Of a DNA stretch of 64,000 bases, positions 10,866 to 19,760 are shown piece after piece. Each line of letters starts with the position of its first letter. Within the stretch, counting starts at the first letter, position 1. The notes below the pieces were generated by a model that saw only the letters and a list, made by a program, of their open reading frames with translations, was not told the DNA's origin and did not search any database. The translations under genes were made by a program, and so were the position numbers. Source of the stretch: Pseudomonas capeferrum (lineage in GTDB: Bacteria > Pseudomonadota > Gammaproteobacteria > Pseudomonadales > Pseudomonadaceae); assembly GCF_000731675.1 (NCBI RefSeq), contig NZ_JMIT01000002.1, positions 223,456 to 287,455 of the forward strand. The letters are read 5' to 3'.

Positions 10866-11309
10866 TTAGTTCAGCGCTGGCTTATCGCCATTGATCGGGA
10901 TGCGCTTGGCTTTGGCTTCTTCAGGCACGATGCGCAGCAGGTCGATGCTGAGCAAGCCATTGGCCAGGCCAGCGGCCTTGACCTCGATGTGGTCGGCCAG
11001 GCGGAACGACAGCTTGAAGGCGCGCTGGGCGATGCCCTGGTGCAGGTAGGTCACTTCAGCGGCGCTGCTGTCGCGCTTGCCACCGGAGACTGTCAGGACA
11101 CCTTTTTCGACCTGCAGGTCGAGGTCCTGCTCCTGGAAACCGGCAGCGGCAACCACGATGCGGTAGTGGTCTTCGCCATGTTTTTCCACGTTGTAGGGCG
11201 GGTAGCTGCTACCGGCCTCGTTACGTGCCGCGGATTCGAACAGGTCGTTGAAACGGTCGAAACCAACGGAATGACGGAACAGTGGAGCGAGAGAGAAAGC
11301 GGTAGTCAT
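10866..11309 (-). CDS. ibpA: Small heat-shock protein, Hsp20/IbpA family
   Basis: 147 residues. An alpha-crystallin domain (about 35-125) with YRIVVAAAGF and GVLTVSG motifs is followed by a C-terminal IPI sequence matching the family's I-x-I oligomerisation motif. It acts as an ATP-independent holdase for unfolding proteins. Two in-frame ATGs occur; the second (11309) was chosen because AGGAG is nine bases upstream, versus three for the first. The upstream region has a sigma-32-like promoter and a ROSE-like thermometer. Confidence 0.93.
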   Translation of the reverse strand: MTTAFSLAPLFRHSVGFDRFNDLFESAARNEAGSSYPPYNVEKHGEDHYRIVVAAAGFQEQDLDLQVEKGVLTVSGGKRDSSAAEVTYLHQGIAQRAFKLSFRLADHIEVKAAGLANGLLSIDLLRIVPEEAKAKRIPINGDKPALN

Positions 11310-11405
11310 GGTCATAAACTCCTGAGATTCAGCAAGTAAGTCACTACGCGACCCGACTTCGGCATCGCGTACTCAAAAGATATGGCCGGTGAAACGGCTT
11401 TCAAG
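11310..11405 (-). promoter_or_regulatory. Sigma-32-like promoter and ROSE-type RNA thermometer of ibpA
   Basis: On the minus strand CTTGAAA (11399-11405) and GGCCATAT (11380-11387) resemble the sigma-32 elements, with spacing slightly shorter than ideal. Just before the start, TTGCT sits a few bases upstream of AGGAG; pairing of the two with a G-G mismatch is the hallmark of ROSE thermometers that hide the ribosome-binding site at low temperature. The fold was judged by eye. Confidence 0.6.
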
Positions 11406-11457
11406 AGGGGCTACAAAAAAATTTTCTGTTTTCCCGCTTTTACTGCACAGCGGCAGA

Positions 11458-12429
11458 TCAGGCCACACATGCCTCGAAGGCCTGCGCCTCAACCCCCAGC
11501 AAGCGGCTGATGCGCGCGCAATCATCTTCCCGACGCAGCTCGGCAAACAGCACCACCGCTTCCGGGTAGCTGCGGGTCAGCATCGCCAGCCACTGCTTCA
11601 TCCGCCCCGGCGCATAGCGCGGGGACAGCTTGGCCTGGGCCTGGCGCCAGAATTCGCGCAGCAGCGGCAGCAGGTCATCCCAGCTCATGGGCTGGTACGC
11701 TCGGCCGTCGCGGGCAGCGGCGATCTGCAGGCCCAGGTCGGGCCGCGACACCAGCCCGCGCCCCAACATGATGTGCTCGGCACCACTGACCTCGCGGCAG
11801 CGCCGCCAGTCGTCCACGGTCCAGATCTCGCCGTTGGCGAACACCGGCACCTTGACCACATCCTGCACCCGCGCCACCCATTCCCAATGAGCCGGCGGCT
11901 TGTAGCCCTCGACCTTGGTCCGCGCATGCACCACCAGGTGCGCCGAACCGCCCTCGGCCAGGGCCGTGGCGCACTCCAGTGCACCGTCGGGGCTGTCGAA
12001 GCCCAGGCGCATCTTTGCAGTGACCGGGATGTCCGCCGGTACCGCTCGGCGCACCTCGCGGACGATGGCATGCAGCAATTCAGGCTCCTTGAGCAGCACC
12101 GCGCCGCCACGCGACTTGTTCACGGTCTTGGCCGGGCAGCCGAAATTCAGGTCGATTACCGGCGCCCCCAGCTCACAGGCCAGCGCAGCGTTCTCGGCCA
12201 GGCACACCGGGTCAGAGCCCAGCAGTTGCACACGCATCGGTACGCCGGCCGCAGTCCTTGCGCCCTGGCGCAACTCAGGCGCCAGCTTGTCGAACGAGGA
12301 AGGCGGCAACAGGCGGTCGCACACGCGGATGAACTCGGTGACGCACCAATCGATGCCACCCACTCGGGTCAGGACGTCGCGCAGGATGTTGTCGACCAGC
12401 CCCTCCATGGGGGCCAGGGCAATTTGCAT
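11458..12429 (-). CDS. dusC: tRNA-dihydrouridine(16) synthase
   Basis: 323 residues. FMN-dependent enzyme that reduces uridine in the tRNA D-loop. The start [18 protein letters not shown], the active-site [16 protein letters not shown] with its cysteine, and the length fit DusC better than DusA or DusB. It is followed, on the same strand, by nothing closer than the heat-shock promoter region, and preceded 51 bases upstream by a thioesterase gene. Confidence 0.9.
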   Translation of the reverse strand: MQIALAPMEGLVDNILRDVLTRVGGIDWCVTEFIRVCDRLLPPSSFDKLAPELRQGARTAAGVPMRVQLLGSDPVCLAENAALACELGAPVIDLNFGCPAKTVNKSRGGAVLLKEPELLHAIVREVRRAVPADIPVTAKMRLGFDSPDGALECATALAEGGSAHLVVHARTKVEGYKPPAHWEWVARVQDVVKVPVFANGEIWTVDDWRRCREVSGAEHIMLGRGLVSRPDLGLQIAAARDGRAYQPMSWDDLLPLLREFWRQAQAKLSPRYAPGRMKQWLAMLTRSYPEAVVLFAELRREDDCARISRLLGVEAQAFEACVA

Positions 12430-12480
12430 GTGTGGGTCTCGGCGGGAAAAGGCGGCAGTTTAGCAAAAAACCGTACGCCT

Positions 12481-12915
12481 TCAGGCACCGATCAGCGCTT
12501 GGCCGTAACCCTCGATAAATTCGACCGGCATGCGTTTGGGCTTGCCGCTGGACAACTCGATACAGGCGAAGGTGGTCTGCGCACGCAGCAGGGTCACACC
12601 ATCGCGTGGGCGCTTGAGCTGGAAGCGGCGGGTCATGCGCAAGCGCTGATCCCATTCGATGATCCAGGTTGCCAGTTGCAGCTCGTCGTCTTCGTAGCCG
12701 GCGGCCAGGTAGTCAATTTCGTGGCGTACCACGGCCATGGCGCGGTCCAGGCGCCGGTACTCGGCCAGGTCCAGACCCAGGCGCTGGGAATGGCGCCAGG
12801 CACAGCGCTCGAGCCAAGTGACGTAGGCGGCGTTGTTGGCGTGGCCGAGGCCGTCGATGTCTTCGCTGCCGACGCGCAGGTCGATGATGAAGGGTGTTGC
12901 CAGGTCCCAGCTCAT
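12481..12915 (-). CDS. Acyl-CoA thioesterase, 4-hydroxybenzoyl-CoA thioesterase (hot-dog) family
   Basis: 144 residues. The motif GHANNAAYVTWLE near residue 24 matches the hot-dog 4HBT family, in which an acidic residue hydrolyses acyl-CoA thioesters. AGGAG lies six bases upstream of the chosen ATG; longer in-frame sequence is not conserved-looking. The acyl substrate cannot be predicted. It is co-oriented with dusC and the hydrolase upstream and may share their transcript. Confidence 0.8.
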   Translation of the reverse strand: MSWDLATPFIIDLRVGSEDIDGLGHANNAAYVTWLERCAWRHSQRLGLDLAEYRRLDRAMAVVRHEIDYLAAGYEDDELQLATWIIEWDQRLRMTRRFQLKRPRDGVTLLRAQTTFACIELSSGKPKRMPVEFIEGYGQALIGA

Positions 12916-12991
12916 GCGCGCTCCTGAGAGGTTTCTTTGGGGGAGATTGCGGCGCTTTGCGCTCCACGGTCCTGGCGAGTGTAACGGATGC

Positions 12992-13825
12992 TCAGGCGCT
13001 TTGCCGCGCCGGCGCACTGGCACGGCTCAACAGCTCGAGCACTGCCTCGCCCAAACGCGGGTCGACCAGCACCCGTTGGTGCCCGCCCTCCTCCAACAGC
13101 ATCAGGCGGCTGTCGAACCAGGCCTTGTGGATGATCTGGGCCTCTTCGGCGGCCACCAGGCCATCGTCAGCGGCATGCACCACCAAGCCTGGCAGCTCCA
13201 GTTGATAACCACTGACATCCAGGCGTGCGATCTGCATCCCGACATCCCGCTCGACCTGGCGAATGAACGCTGCCCGCGCCCGCGCCGGCAGCCCCAGGTG
13301 ATGGGCGAAGCCGCGCAACACGCCGAGCAATCGCGCCGGTGCCGCGATGCTCACCGCCGCCTCGGCGCGCAAGCCCATCTGCAGCGCCAGCAGCACACTG
13401 GCACCGCCCATGGAATGCCCGATCACTGCACGCAGCGGCGGCAGCTCGGCCGCCGCTTCCAGCAGCGCGCGGGCAAACAACACCACGTGAGCCTGATGGC
13501 CAGGCGAACGCCCATGCGCCGGCCCCTCCAACGAAACTACCGTGTGCCCAGCCTGGACCAGGGTTTCGATCAACGCGGCAAACTGCGTGGGGCGCCCTTC
13601 CCAGCCGTGCATCAGCAATACCGTCGGGCCCTTGCCCCAGCGCAACGCCGAAAGCCCGAAGCGCAGGGTGATGCGCTCGGCCTTGGCCAGCAGTGGCAGT
13701 TCCCACGCTCTTGGCGGCAGCGTGCGCGGGGTCATGAAGGCGCGGCGCATCTTGCCGGCCACATGCTCCGGCGCCAGGTGGCCCAGGGTGCCATTGATGC
13801 CACGAATCCAGCTCAGGGTAGTCAT
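12992..13825 (-). CDS. Alpha/beta-fold hydrolase
   Basis: 277 residues. An alpha/beta hydrolase with the nucleophile elbow GHSMGG (about 136-141), an oxyanion region LLMHGWEG near residue 70, and a likely catalytic Asp/His in HAADDGLV and EGGHQRVL. The substrate is unknown. It lies 25 bases downstream of the TetR gene on the same strand, so it is a likely target of that regulator. Confidence 0.85.
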   Translation of the reverse strand: MTTLSWIRGINGTLGHLAPEHVAGKMRRAFMTPRTLPPRAWELPLLAKAERITLRFGLSALRWGKGPTVLLMHGWEGRPTQFAALIETLVQAGHTVVSLEGPAHGRSPGHQAHVVLFARALLEAAAELPPLRAVIGHSMGGASVLLALQMGLRAEAAVSIAAPARLLGVLRGFAHHLGLPARARAAFIRQVERDVGMQIARLDVSGYQLELPGLVVHAADDGLVAAEEAQIIHKAWFDSRLMLLEEGGHQRVLVDPRLGEAVLELLSRASAPARQSA

Positions 13826-13850
13826 CGCCTTGCTCCCGCCTTGTGGTTAT

Positions 13851-14390
13851 TCAGATCACCGCCGACTTGGCGGCACGCAATACACGGTCGGACAGCTCGC
13901 CAGTGCCCAGGGCACGCGCCAGGGCCAGGCCACCGACCATCAGTGCAAGGTCGGCCAGGGCTTTGTCGCTGTCTTCGGGGCGATCGACCATTTTCGCGGT
14001 CATCAGCTCGATGTGCTCGGCCAGCACCTCGCGGAACACCTCTGGCAACCGCTGCATCTCGCCCAGGGCGTTGGGCAGCGGGCAGGCATGAACTTCAGCG
14101 TCGCGGTGCTTGCGCGAGAGGTAGAAGGCCGACACCAAGGCGCGGCGTGCTTCGCCATCCAGGCTAGGGTCGACCTGGGCCAGCAAGGCCCGCCGCTCGC
14201 CCAGCAACTGGCGGAACGCTTCGAGCATCAGCTCGTCCTTGCTGTCGAAATGGGCATAGAACCCCCCGACGGTAAGCCCGGCGGCGCCCATGACTTGGCT
14301 GACGCTCGGCTCTGCCGGGCCATATTGAATCAAGGCACTGCGCGCTGCCTCGAGAATCCGTTCGCGGGTCTTGCTCTTTTTGTCGTTCAT
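13851..14390 (-). CDS. TetR/AcrR-family repressor
   Basis: 179 residues. The N-terminal helix-turn-helix (residues 8-55, with VSQVMGAAGLTVGGFYAHFDSKDEL) is that of TetR regulators, followed by a ligand-binding helical domain containing an HACPLPNALGE segment. The ATG at 14390 was chosen because the region upstream is AT-rich promoter with operator repeats. It probably represses itself and the hydrolase gene behind it. Confidence 0.9.
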   Translation of the reverse strand: MNDKKSKTRERILEAARSALIQYGPAEPSVSQVMGAAGLTVGGFYAHFDSKDELMLEAFRQLLGERRALLAQVDPSLDGEARRALVSAFYLSRKHRDAEVHACPLPNALGEMQRLPEVFREVLAEHIELMTAKMVDRPEDSDKALADLALMVGGLALARALGTGELSDRVLRAAKSAVI

Positions 14391-14401
14391 GGCCACCTCA
14401 A

Positions 14402-14443
14402 ATATTATGCTCATAATATGATAGGCATAATATTTTTTGGCAA
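14402..14443 (-). promoter_or_regulatory. TetR-gene promoter with overlapping operator repeats
   Basis: On the minus strand TTGCCA (14438-14443) and CATATT (14415-14420) are 17 bases apart. Overlaying them are an inverted pair ATATTATG-CT-CATAATAT (14402-14419) and a further CATAATAT (14426-14433). Such a palindrome across the -10 region of a TetR gene is the usual autoregulatory operator. Confidence 0.75.
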
Positions 14444-14489
14444 GCGAAATTCTCAGCCACCTGTCGGTACCGGGAATATTTGGAGGGGA

Positions 14490-14528
14490 AAAAACAAAAG
14501 GCCCATTCAATAAGCGAATGAGCCTTTA
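14490..14528 (-). terminator. Terminator of the tRNA operon
   Basis: On the minus strand AGGC-CATTC pairs with GAATG-GCCT and is followed by TTTTGTTTTTT, directly after the last tRNA-Glu. Confidence 0.8.
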
Positions 14529-14553
14529 AAGTCCCGCAAAACGCGGGTAAACA

Positions 14554-14629
14554 TGGCGTCCCCTAGGGGACTCGAACCCCTGTTACCGCCGTGAAAGGGC
14601 GGTGTCCTAGGCCACTAGACGAAGGGGAC
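14554..14629 (-). tRNA. tRNA-Glu (TTC), copy 1 (last in the operon)
   Basis: A 76-base cloverleaf including encoded CCA; acceptor GUCCCC/GGGGAC, anticodon UUC in loop CUUUCAC, and T-arm GGUUCGAGUCC. It is identical to the two other Glu copies upstream in the transcript. Confidence 0.97.
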
Positions 14630-14671
14630 GTAACCTTCGTGCCGGTTCATTTTCACAAACCGCGGCAAAAT

Positions 14672-14747
14672 TGGTGGAGCTAAGCGGGATCGAACCGCTG
14701 ACCTCCTGCATGCCATGCAGGCGCTCTCCCAGCTGAGCTATAGCCCC
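14672..14747 (-). tRNA. tRNA-Ala (GGC), copy 1
   Basis: A 76-base cloverleaf with encoded CCA; anticodon GGC in loop AUGGCAU between CUGC/GCAG stems. It closely resembles E. coli tRNA-Ala(GGC). It lies downstream of an internal terminator-like hairpin. Confidence 0.97.
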
Positions 14748-14752
14748 GAAAA

Positions 14753-14790
14753 CAAAAGGCTCATCCAATATACGAATGAGCCTCTTTAAG
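14753..14790 (-). terminator. Internal terminator-like hairpin inside the tRNA operon
   Basis: On the minus strand GGCTCATTC pairs with GGATGAGCC and is followed by TTTTGTTTT. It is a copy of the operon's end terminator, left between Glu copy 2 and Ala copy 1 by a 259-bp tandem duplication. It could cut expression of the last two tRNAs. Confidence 0.7.
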
Positions 14791-14812
14791 CCCCGCAAAA
14801 CGCGGGTAAAAG

Positions 14813-14888
14813 TGGCGTCCCCTAGGGGACTCGAACCCCTGTTACCGCCGTGAAAGGGCGGTGTCCTAGGCCACTAGACGAAGGGGAC
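14813..14888 (-). tRNA. tRNA-Glu (TTC), copy 2
   Basis: Same 76-base sequence as Glu copy 1, displaced by exactly 259 bases. Confidence 0.97.
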
Positions 14889-14930
14889 GTAACCTTCGTG
14901 CCGGTCCGTTTTCACGTACCGCGGCAAAAT

Positions 14931-15006
14931 TGGTGGAGCTAAGCGGGATCGAACCGCTGACCTCCTGCATGCCATGCAGGCGCTCTCCCAGCTGAGCTAT
15001 AGCCCC
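14931..15006 (-). tRNA. tRNA-Ala (GGC), copy 2
   Basis: Same 76-base sequence as Ala copy 1, displaced by exactly 259 bases; the 3' CCA is encoded. Confidence 0.97.
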
Positions 15007-15059
15007 GGATTTCTAGCCTCTCGGCCCAGCGACATAATGAAACATCGCTTGTGCAAAAC

Positions 15060-15135
15060 TGGCGTCCCCTAGGGGACTCGAACCCCTGTTACCGCCGTGA
15101 AAGGGCGGTGTCCTAGGCCACTAGACGAAGGGGAC
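15060..15135 (-). tRNA. tRNA-Glu (TTC), copy 3
   Basis: Same tRNA-Glu sequence, anticodon UUC and encoded CCA. Its flanks differ from those of copies 1 and 2. Confidence 0.97.
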
Positions 15136-15207
15136 GAACCTTCTTACCTTCAAGACCCGGTTGCTGGACCCGGTCTTGCTTATCAGCCTTGGCTGCTAAG
15201 CGGAATT

Positions 15208-15283
15208 TGGTGGAGCTAAGCGGGATCGAACCGCTGACCTCCTGCATGCCATGCAGGCGCTCTCCCAGCTGAGCTATAGCCCC
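15208..15283 (-). tRNA. tRNA-Ala (GGC), copy 3 (first in the operon)
   Basis: Same tRNA-Ala sequence, anticodon GGC and encoded CCA. It is promoter-proximal, about 70 bases after the stable-RNA promoter. Confidence 0.97.
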
Positions 15284-15350
15284 ACAATGTCGCTCTGAGC
15301 AGAATCGCTGGCTGGGTGGCTGGCGTTTCGTTTCGCTCATCGCTGTGGAC

Positions 15351-15386
15351 GGGGCGCATATTAAGATCGGATTGCACGGCTGTCAA
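15351..15386 (-). promoter_or_regulatory. Strong sigma-70 stable-RNA promoter of the tRNA operon
   Basis: On the minus strand the consensus TTGACA (15381-15386) and TAATAT (15358-15363) are exactly 17 bases apart, followed by the GC-rich discriminator GCGCCCC. That discriminator is typical of promoters under stringent (ppGpp) control. Confidence 0.88.
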
Positions 15387-15528
15387 ACGAATTTTTGAAA
15401 TTATCCAAAAGTTTTTTCACAGATAACAATCACTTACCGCCCTGCCCTTTGTTCTCCCATGGTTTTCTAAGCATTTGAACCTGTGGTAACGGGCAAGCCT
15501 GCGCCCACAGGTTCGCGCTAACGCCACG

Positions 15529-17010
15529 TCAGGCGATAGTCGCCAGCAGCTTTTCCCACTCTTTGTTTTCTTTCTTCGACACGCCACCGAGCAGGTCCAG
15601 GGCCTGACGCAAGCGGTAGCGCGTCAGGTCCGGGCCGAGAATTTCCATGGCATCGAGCACCGACACCGAGCTGGCCTGGCCAGTAATGGCGGCAAACATC
15701 AGCGGCATGGCGTCCCGCAGCTTCAGCTCCAACGCCTCGACCACCGCCTGGATGCAGCCGGTAATGCGGTCCTTCTCCCACTGGCGCAGGCTTTCCAGCT
15801 TCCACAGGATCAACTGGATGACCTGACGCACCTGGTCGCCCGACAGCTTTTTGCTCTCGAACAGCTTGGCATCAAGCTTCAGCGCGCCTTCGAAGAAGAA
15901 ACCACCCAGCGGTGCAACCTGGCTGAAGGTTTCGACCCGGCCCTGCACGTGCGGGGCGATCTTCATCATGTAGTCGCTGTTGAACGCCCATTTCTGCAGG
16001 CGTGTGGCGAATTCTTCGACCGGCAGCTCACGCAGCCACTGGCCATTGAGCCAGGACAGTTTCTCGATGTCGAAGATCGGCCCACCGAGCGAGATTCGCG
16101 ACAGGTCGAAGTGCTCGACCATCTCGTCCAGGGAGAACTTCTCGCGCTCATCCGGCATCGACCAGCCCATGCGACCGAGGTAGTTGAGCATCGCCTCGGG
16201 CATGAAGCCCATGCGCTCGTAGAAGGTCACCGAGGTCGGGTTCTTGCGCTTGGACAGCTTGGACTTGTCCGGGTTACGCAGCAGCGGCATGTAGCACAGC
16301 TTCGGCTGCTCCCAGCCAAAGTACTCGTACAGCTTGATCAGCTTCGGAGCCGACGGCAGCCACTCTTCGCCACGCAGAACGTGGGTGATGCCCATCAGGT
16401 GGTCGTCGACCACGTTGGCCAGGAAGTAGGTCGGCAGGCCGTCGTTCTTCATGAGCACCTGCATGTCCATGCGGTCCCACGGGATTTCGACGTCACCGCG
16501 CAGCATGTCCGGCACCACGCAGATGCCTTCGCTCGGCACTTTCATGCGGATCACGTGGGGCTCGCCGGCGTCCAGGCGGCGCTGTACTTCCTCGGCGCTC
16601 AGCAACAGGGCACGGCCGTCGTAGCGCGGGGTCTCGCCACGGGCCATCTGCTCGGCGCGCATCTGCTCCAGCTCTTCGGCGGTGCAGAAGCAGTAGAACG
16701 CGTGGCCGGCATCGACCAGTTGCTTGGCGTACTGGGCGTAGATCTCGCCACGTTCGCTCTGCCGGTAAGGGCCGTGCGGGCCACCAACATCCGGGCCTTC
16801 GTTCCATTCGATGCCGAGCCAGCGCAGGGCGTCGAAGATCTGCTGTTCCGACTCGCGGGTGGAGCGCAGTTGGTCGGTATCTTCGATGCGCAGGATGAAC
16901 TCACCGCCGTGCTGCTTGGCAAAGCAGTAGTTGAACAAGGCGATGTAGGCGGTGCCAACATGGGGGTCGCCCGTGGGCGATGGCGCGATGCGCGTGCGTA
17001 CGGTGGTCAT
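15529..17010 (-). CDS. gltX: Glutamate--tRNA ligase
   Basis: 493 residues. Class I synthetase that charges tRNA-Glu. The HIGH-type motif is in [14 protein letters not shown] near the N-terminus and the KMSKS-type motif is KLSKRK near residue 254; the C-terminal anticodon-binding region is complete. The ATG giving [12 protein letters not shown] was chosen over an upstream in-frame extension. It lies immediately upstream of the tRNA-Glu cluster but is transcribed towards it from its own promoter region. Confidence 0.97.
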   Translation of the reverse strand: MTTVRTRIAPSPTGDPHVGTAYIALFNYCFAKQHGGEFILRIEDTDQLRSTRESEQQIFDALRWLGIEWNEGPDVGGPHGPYRQSERGEIYAQYAKQLVDAGHAFYCFCTAEELEQMRAEQMARGETPRYDGRALLLSAEEVQRRLDAGEPHVIRMKVPSEGICVVPDMLRGDVEIPWDRMDMQVLMKNDGLPTYFLANVVDDHLMGITHVLRGEEWLPSAPKLIKLYEYFGWEQPKLCYMPLLRNPDKSKLSKRKNPTSVTFYERMGFMPEAMLNYLGRMGWSMPDEREKFSLDEMVEHFDLSRISLGGPIFDIEKLSWLNGQWLRELPVEEFATRLQKWAFNSDYMMKIAPHVQGRVETFSQVAPLGGFFFEGALKLDAKLFESKKLSGDQVRQVIQLILWKLESLRQWEKDRITGCIQAVVEALELKLRDAMPLMFAAITGQASSVSVLDAMEILGPDLTRYRLRQALDLLGGVSKKENKEWEKLLATIA

Positions 17011-17152
17011 GGAAGGTCTCGAACGAAAGATGAAACAAAGGCGGGATGTTAGCAGGGAGCAGGCACCGGGCTCCAGCAATGGCGCGAACGACACTTGTCG
17101 AAGGGCCGTCGCTCACTGTTAAATTTGCTTACATTTCTGGAACCATCGTCTC

Positions 17153-18208
17153 ATGCCTGCACAACTCAAACGCCGCCTGCTGATCTTCTTCGTCGTGGTG
17201 GCGGCCATCGCCCTCGCCTTCCTGGCGCACTGGTATTTCAAGGGGCGCTTTTATGAAAGTACCGACAACGCTTACGTTCAAGGCGAGATCACCCGTATTT
17301 CCAGCCAACTTGGCGCACGCATCGATGACGTGCGCGTGCAGGACAACCAGCACGTCGTCCAAGGCGAACTGCTGGTACGCCTGGAAGCCGCTGACTTCCA
17401 GCTCGCCGTCGAGCGCGCCCGTGCGGCCTTGGCCACCCGTGAAGCGGAACACGTACAGGCCGAAAGCCGCCTGACGCAACAGGGCAGCCTGATCGCCGCT
17501 GGCCAGGCCCAGGTCGCCGCCAACCAGGCCACGCTCGACCGCTCACGGCTGGACCTCAACCGCGCAGAGGCCCTGCGCAAGCCGGGTTTCGTGTCCGAAG
17601 AGCGGGTTACCACACTCTCGGCAGAACGCCACGTGGCCAGCTCCCAGGTCGACAAGGCACGCGCCGATTTGCAAGGCCAGCGCCAGCAGGTCAATGCCCT
17701 GGCTGCCGAGCTCAAACGCCTCGACGCGCAGATCGCCAATGCACGCGCCGACCTTGCCCAGGCCGAACTGAACCTGACCCGCTGCGAGATCCGCGCCCCG
17801 ATCAGCGGCACCATCGGCCAGCGCAGCGCGCGCAACGGCCAGGTGGTGCAGGCCGGCGCCTACCTGCTGTCTATCGTGCCCGACGAAGACATCTGGGTGC
17901 AGGCCAACTTCAAGGAAACCCAGATTGGCCACATGCAACCTGGCCAGCGTGCCGAGTTGCTGTTCGACAGCTACCCGGACACGCCTGTCGAGGGTCGGGT
18001 CAACAGCCTGTTCGCAGCCTCCGGCGCCCAGTTCAGCCTGCTACCACCCGACAACGCCACCGGTAACTTCACCAAGGTGGTGCAGCGCATTCCGGTGAAG
18101 CTGACCTTCAGTGCCGACAACCCGCTGCACGGCCGCATCCGCCCCGGCATGTCGGTTACCGCCACCGTCGATATCCGCGCCGAGGACGATGGCCGCAATG
18201 GCCGGTGA
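17153..18208 (+). CDS. HlyD/EmrA-family membrane-fusion protein
   Basis: 351 residues. One N-terminal membrane helix (about 8-26) anchors a periplasmic adaptor: a biotinyl-lipoyl-like segment starting STDNAYVQGEI, a long coiled coil (about 85-190) and a second lipoyl half with RAPISGTIGQRSARNGQVV. It links an inner-membrane exporter to the outer membrane in tripartite efflux. Its 3' end overlaps the start of the DHA2 transporter gene, which is its expected partner. Confidence 0.92.
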   Translation: MPAQLKRRLLIFFVVVAAIALAFLAHWYFKGRFYESTDNAYVQGEITRISSQLGARIDDVRVQDNQHVVQGELLVRLEAADFQLAVERARAALATREAEHVQAESRLTQQGSLIAAGQAQVAANQATLDRSRLDLNRAEALRKPGFVSEERVTTLSAERHVASSQVDKARADLQGQRQQVNALAAELKRLDAQIANARADLAQAELNLTRCEIRAPISGTIGQRSARNGQVVQAGAYLLSIVPDEDIWVQANFKETQIGHMQPGQRAELLFDSYPDTPVEGRVNSLFAASGAQFSLLPPDNATGNFTKVVQRIPVKLTFSADNPLHGRIRPGMSVTATVDIRAEDDGRNGR

Positions 18209-19748
18209 TCAACTGCTCAGGCCCACTGCCGAGCCGAGCCGGCGCGACTGGATTGCGGTGATGAGCGTGATGCTCGGCGCCTTCATGGCCGTGCTCGACA
18301 TCCAGATCACCAACGCTTCGCTCAAGGACATCCAGGGCGCGCTTTCCGCGACCCTGGAAGAAGGCTCGTGGATCTCCACCTCCTACCTGGTTGCGGAGAT
18401 CATCATGATCCCGCTGACCGCCTGGCTGGTGCAGCTGCTATCCGCCCGGCGCCTGGCGGTGTGGGTTTCGGCCGGTTTTCTGCTGTCGTCGCTGCTCTGC
18501 TCCATGGCCTGGAACCTGGAGAGCATGATCATGTTCCGTGCCTTGCAGGGCTTTACCGGCGGCGCCTTGATCCCGCTCGCGTTCACCCTGACCCTGATCA
18601 AACTGCCCGAACACCACCGTGCCAAGGGCATGGCCATGTTCGCCATGACCGCCACCTTCGCGCCTTCGATCGGCCCGACCTTGGGGGGCTGGCTGACCGA
18701 GAACTGGGGCTGGGAGTACATCTTCTACATCAACATCCCGCCAGGCCTGGTGATGATCGCGGGCCTGCTGTATGGGCTGGAAAAGAAAGAAGCACACTGG
18801 GAACTGCTGAAAAGCACTGACTATGCCGGCATCGTCACGCTCGGCGTGGGCCTGGGCTGCCTGCAGGTTTTCCTCGAGGAGGGCCATCGCAAGGATTGGC
18901 TGGAATCGAACCTGATCGTCAGCCTGGGCACGGTCGCGCTGATCAGCCTGATTACCTTTGTGATCCTGCAGTTTTCCAAGCCGCACCCTTTGATCAACCT
19001 GCGCATCCTGGGCAATCGCAATTTCGGCCTGTCGAGCATCGCCAGCTTGGGCATGGGCGTCGGGCTGTACGGTTCGATCTACTTGTTGCCGCTGTACCTG
19101 GCGCAGATCCAGGGCTACAACGCCTTGCAGATCGGCGAAGTGATCATGTGGATGGGCGTGCCGCAGCTATTTCTGATTCCGCTGGTGCCCCTGCTGATGA
19201 AGGTGATTTCGCCGAAGATACTTTGCGCGATTGGCTTCTGCCTGTTCGGCGCCGCCAGCTTTGGCTCGGGGGTGCTCAACCCGGACTTTGCAGGGCCGCA
19301 GTTCAATCAAGTCCAGATCATTCGGGCGCTGGGGCAACCGATGATCATGGTGACCATTTCGCTGATCGCCACCGCTTACATTCAGCAGCAGGATGCCGGG
19401 TCGGCGTCGAGCCTGTTCAACATCCTGCGCAACCTGGGGGGCGCCATCGGCATCGCGCTACTTGCCACCTTGCTGGATGCGCGGACCAAGGTGTACTTCG
19501 ACTACCTGCGCGAGTCACTGGTGCCGAGCAATCCGCAGGTGGCAGAGCGCCTGGCACAACTGGCGGAGCGCTTGGGCAGCGATACGGCGGCGCTTGGCAA
19601 ACTCAGTGAAATCACCCATCAGCAGGCGCAGATCATGGCGTACAACGACGCCTTCCATTTTGTCGGGATCGGCTTGGCGGTGAGCATGGTGGCAGTGCTG
19701 CTGACGCGCAAGCTGCCGGAGGGGTTGAAGGCTGGCGAAGCGCATTGA
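18189..19748 (+). CDS. DHA2-family MFS efflux transporter, EmrB type
   Basis: 519 residues with about 14 predicted membrane helices, typical of EmrB/QacA drug exporters. Visible motifs include FMAVLDIQITNASL in helix 1 and the motif-C-like region with FAPSIGPTLGGWLTENWGWEYI. It overlaps the adaptor gene by 20 bases; a second ATG nine bases later is equally possible. Together the pair likely exports toxic organic compounds through an outer-membrane channel encoded elsewhere; the substrate is unknown. Confidence 0.92.
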   Translation: MAAMAGDQLLRPTAEPSRRDWIAVMSVMLGAFMAVLDIQITNASLKDIQGALSATLEEGSWISTSYLVAEIIMIPLTAWLVQLLSARRLAVWVSAGFLLSSLLCSMAWNLESMIMFRALQGFTGGALIPLAFTLTLIKLPEHHRAKGMAMFAMTATFAPSIGPTLGGWLTENWGWEYIFYINIPPGLVMIAGLLYGLEKKEAHWELLKSTDYAGIVTLGVGLGCLQVFLEEGHRKDWLESNLIVSLGTVALISLITFVILQFSKPHPLINLRILGNRNFGLSSIASLGMGVGLYGSIYLLPLYLAQIQGYNALQIGEVIMWMGVPQLFLIPLVPLLMKVISPKILCAIGFCLFGAASFGSGVLNPDFAGPQFNQVQIIRALGQPMIMVTISLIATAYIQQQDAGSASSLFNILRNLGGAIGIALLATLLDARTKVYFDYLRESLVPSNPQVAERLAQLAERLGSDTAALGKLSEITHQQAQIMAYNDAFHFVGIGLAVSMVAVLLTRKLPEGLKAGEAH

Positions 19749-19760
19749 ATGGGCGTTGGC

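Noticed and set aside
14607..15340. Short open frames across the tRNA genes
   Set aside because: They contain only tRNA sequence (GAIAQLGERLHGMQEVSGSI) and are a common misannotation.
15477..15513. Inverted repeat downstream of gltX
   Set aside because: Arms AACCTGTGG/CCACAGGTT match, but the loop is long and no T tract follows, so a terminator call is not justified.
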